A model generated the notes under the pieces. It made no database searches, had not been told where the DNA came from, and saw nothing but the letters and a program-made list of their open reading frames with translations. Position numbers and translations under genes: made by a program. DNA of 6,821 nucleotides from JBBIVP01 sp037439705 [NCBI: bacterium] (lineage in GTDB: Bacteria; JBBIVP01): positions 1-6,821 of the forward strand of contig JBBIVP010000035.1 of the NCBI GenBank assembly GCA_037439705.1, given 5' to 3'. Shown here piece by piece: positions 6,588 to 6,821 of this stretch; the stretch's first letter is position 1, and the number at the start of each line of letters is the position of its first letter.

Positions 6588-6821
6588 ATGGACGAATTGA
6601 AAGGTGCAAGGACAATCCTTTTTTCAATTTTTAAATCAATAAAGGGGATGAGACTCTATCCCCCGAATCATCCTGCCCTTGAAAAGATATTGACAGAATC
6701 CTACGGAGTGTTTCTGAAAGTTTTAAAAGAATTGGGAAGGATAAAAATTGATGTTCACAGGGAAGGATTTAGCGTAAGAGGACTCAATCCGGATGAAGAG
6801 AGAAAGTTTTCAGAACTTGCC
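6588..6821 (+). CDS. Protein of unknown function with RLYPPNHP motif, 3' end missing
   Basis: Seventy-eight codons are visible before the window ends in frame. The product starts with a helical, non-secretory stretch (no signal peptide), followed by R-L-Y-P-P-N-H-P at 22-29 and further amphipathic helix and strand (L-G-R-I-K-I-D-V). From memory of the family, similar Y-P-x-N-H-P openings occur in N-terminal regions of some bacterial regulatory proteins with HD-type or HEAT-like C-terminal parts. That is only a lead, since the diagnostic part is missing. I chose the ATG at 6588 because it lies exactly where the strong promoter would start transcription. No Shine-Dalgarno precedes it. An internal ATG (codon 21) has AAAGGGG directly abutting it, which is too close. 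It is divergent from the tRNA operon. Confidence 0.7.
   Translation, partial: MDELKGARTILFSIFKSIKGMRLYPPNHPALEKILTESYGVFLKVLKELGRIKIDVHREGFSVRGLNPDEERKFSELA

Noticed and set aside
6648-6650. ATG at codon 21 as start of the right-edge gene
   Set aside because: AAAGGGG directly abuts it, leaving no proper spacing, and the upstream codons continue a plausible helix beginning exactly at the expected transcription start.

Overview
This window is bacterial. The genes are tightly packed, the base composition is moderately AT-rich, and two predicted lipoproteins carry N-terminal lipoboxes, which suggests a Gram-negative-type envelope. I cannot place the species. Terminating codons include TAA and TGA, so the standard code is in use. 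No stretch longer than about 300 bases lacks a gene, and I see no insertion sequence, integrase or CRISPR array.

Layout. Positions 1-1767 (+) hold the 3' part of a gene for a large extracytoplasmic protein: two delta-60-type beta-propeller repeats, then what look like three Ig-like (Big_5/SbsA-like) modules. It meets, tail to tail and 4 nt apart, a long leftward gene set at 1772-6505 (-). In transcription order this set is tRNA-Leu(UAA), a broken SDR/FabG-like reductase gene, aroE (shikimate dehydrogenase), aroK (shikimate kinase), a predicted lipoprotein esterase of the HGGGW alpha/beta-hydrolase type, and a 517-residue predicted lipoprotein of unknown family with one EF-hand/dockerin-like calcium loop. 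The last four genes are joined by three successive 4-nt ATGA stop/start overlaps, so they are almost certainly one translationally coupled operon. The tRNA lies only 17 nt upstream of the reductase start and may be cut from the same primary transcript.

At the right edge, a divergent 82-bp intergenic region (6506-6587) separates the tRNA from a rightward gene that runs off the window at 6588-6821. This region holds a near-consensus sigma-70-type promoter for the rightward gene (TTGAAA, 17 nt, TATAAT), placed so that transcription would begin at or next to the ATG, i.e. a probable leaderless mRNA. A weaker candidate promoter faces the tRNA, and a dyad lies across the two -35 elements.

How the genes work together. 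AroE and AroK catalyse consecutive steps of the shikimate pathway (3-dehydroshikimate to shikimate to shikimate 3-phosphate). The two lipoproteins downstream have no evident metabolic link to them. The points most worth a second look are the cluster of three stop codons confined to 78 nt of an otherwise well-preserved SDR gene, the probable leaderless start, the tRNA at the head of an mRNA operon, and non-standard residues in AroK and AroE. I do not see a convincing new defence or mobile system here.
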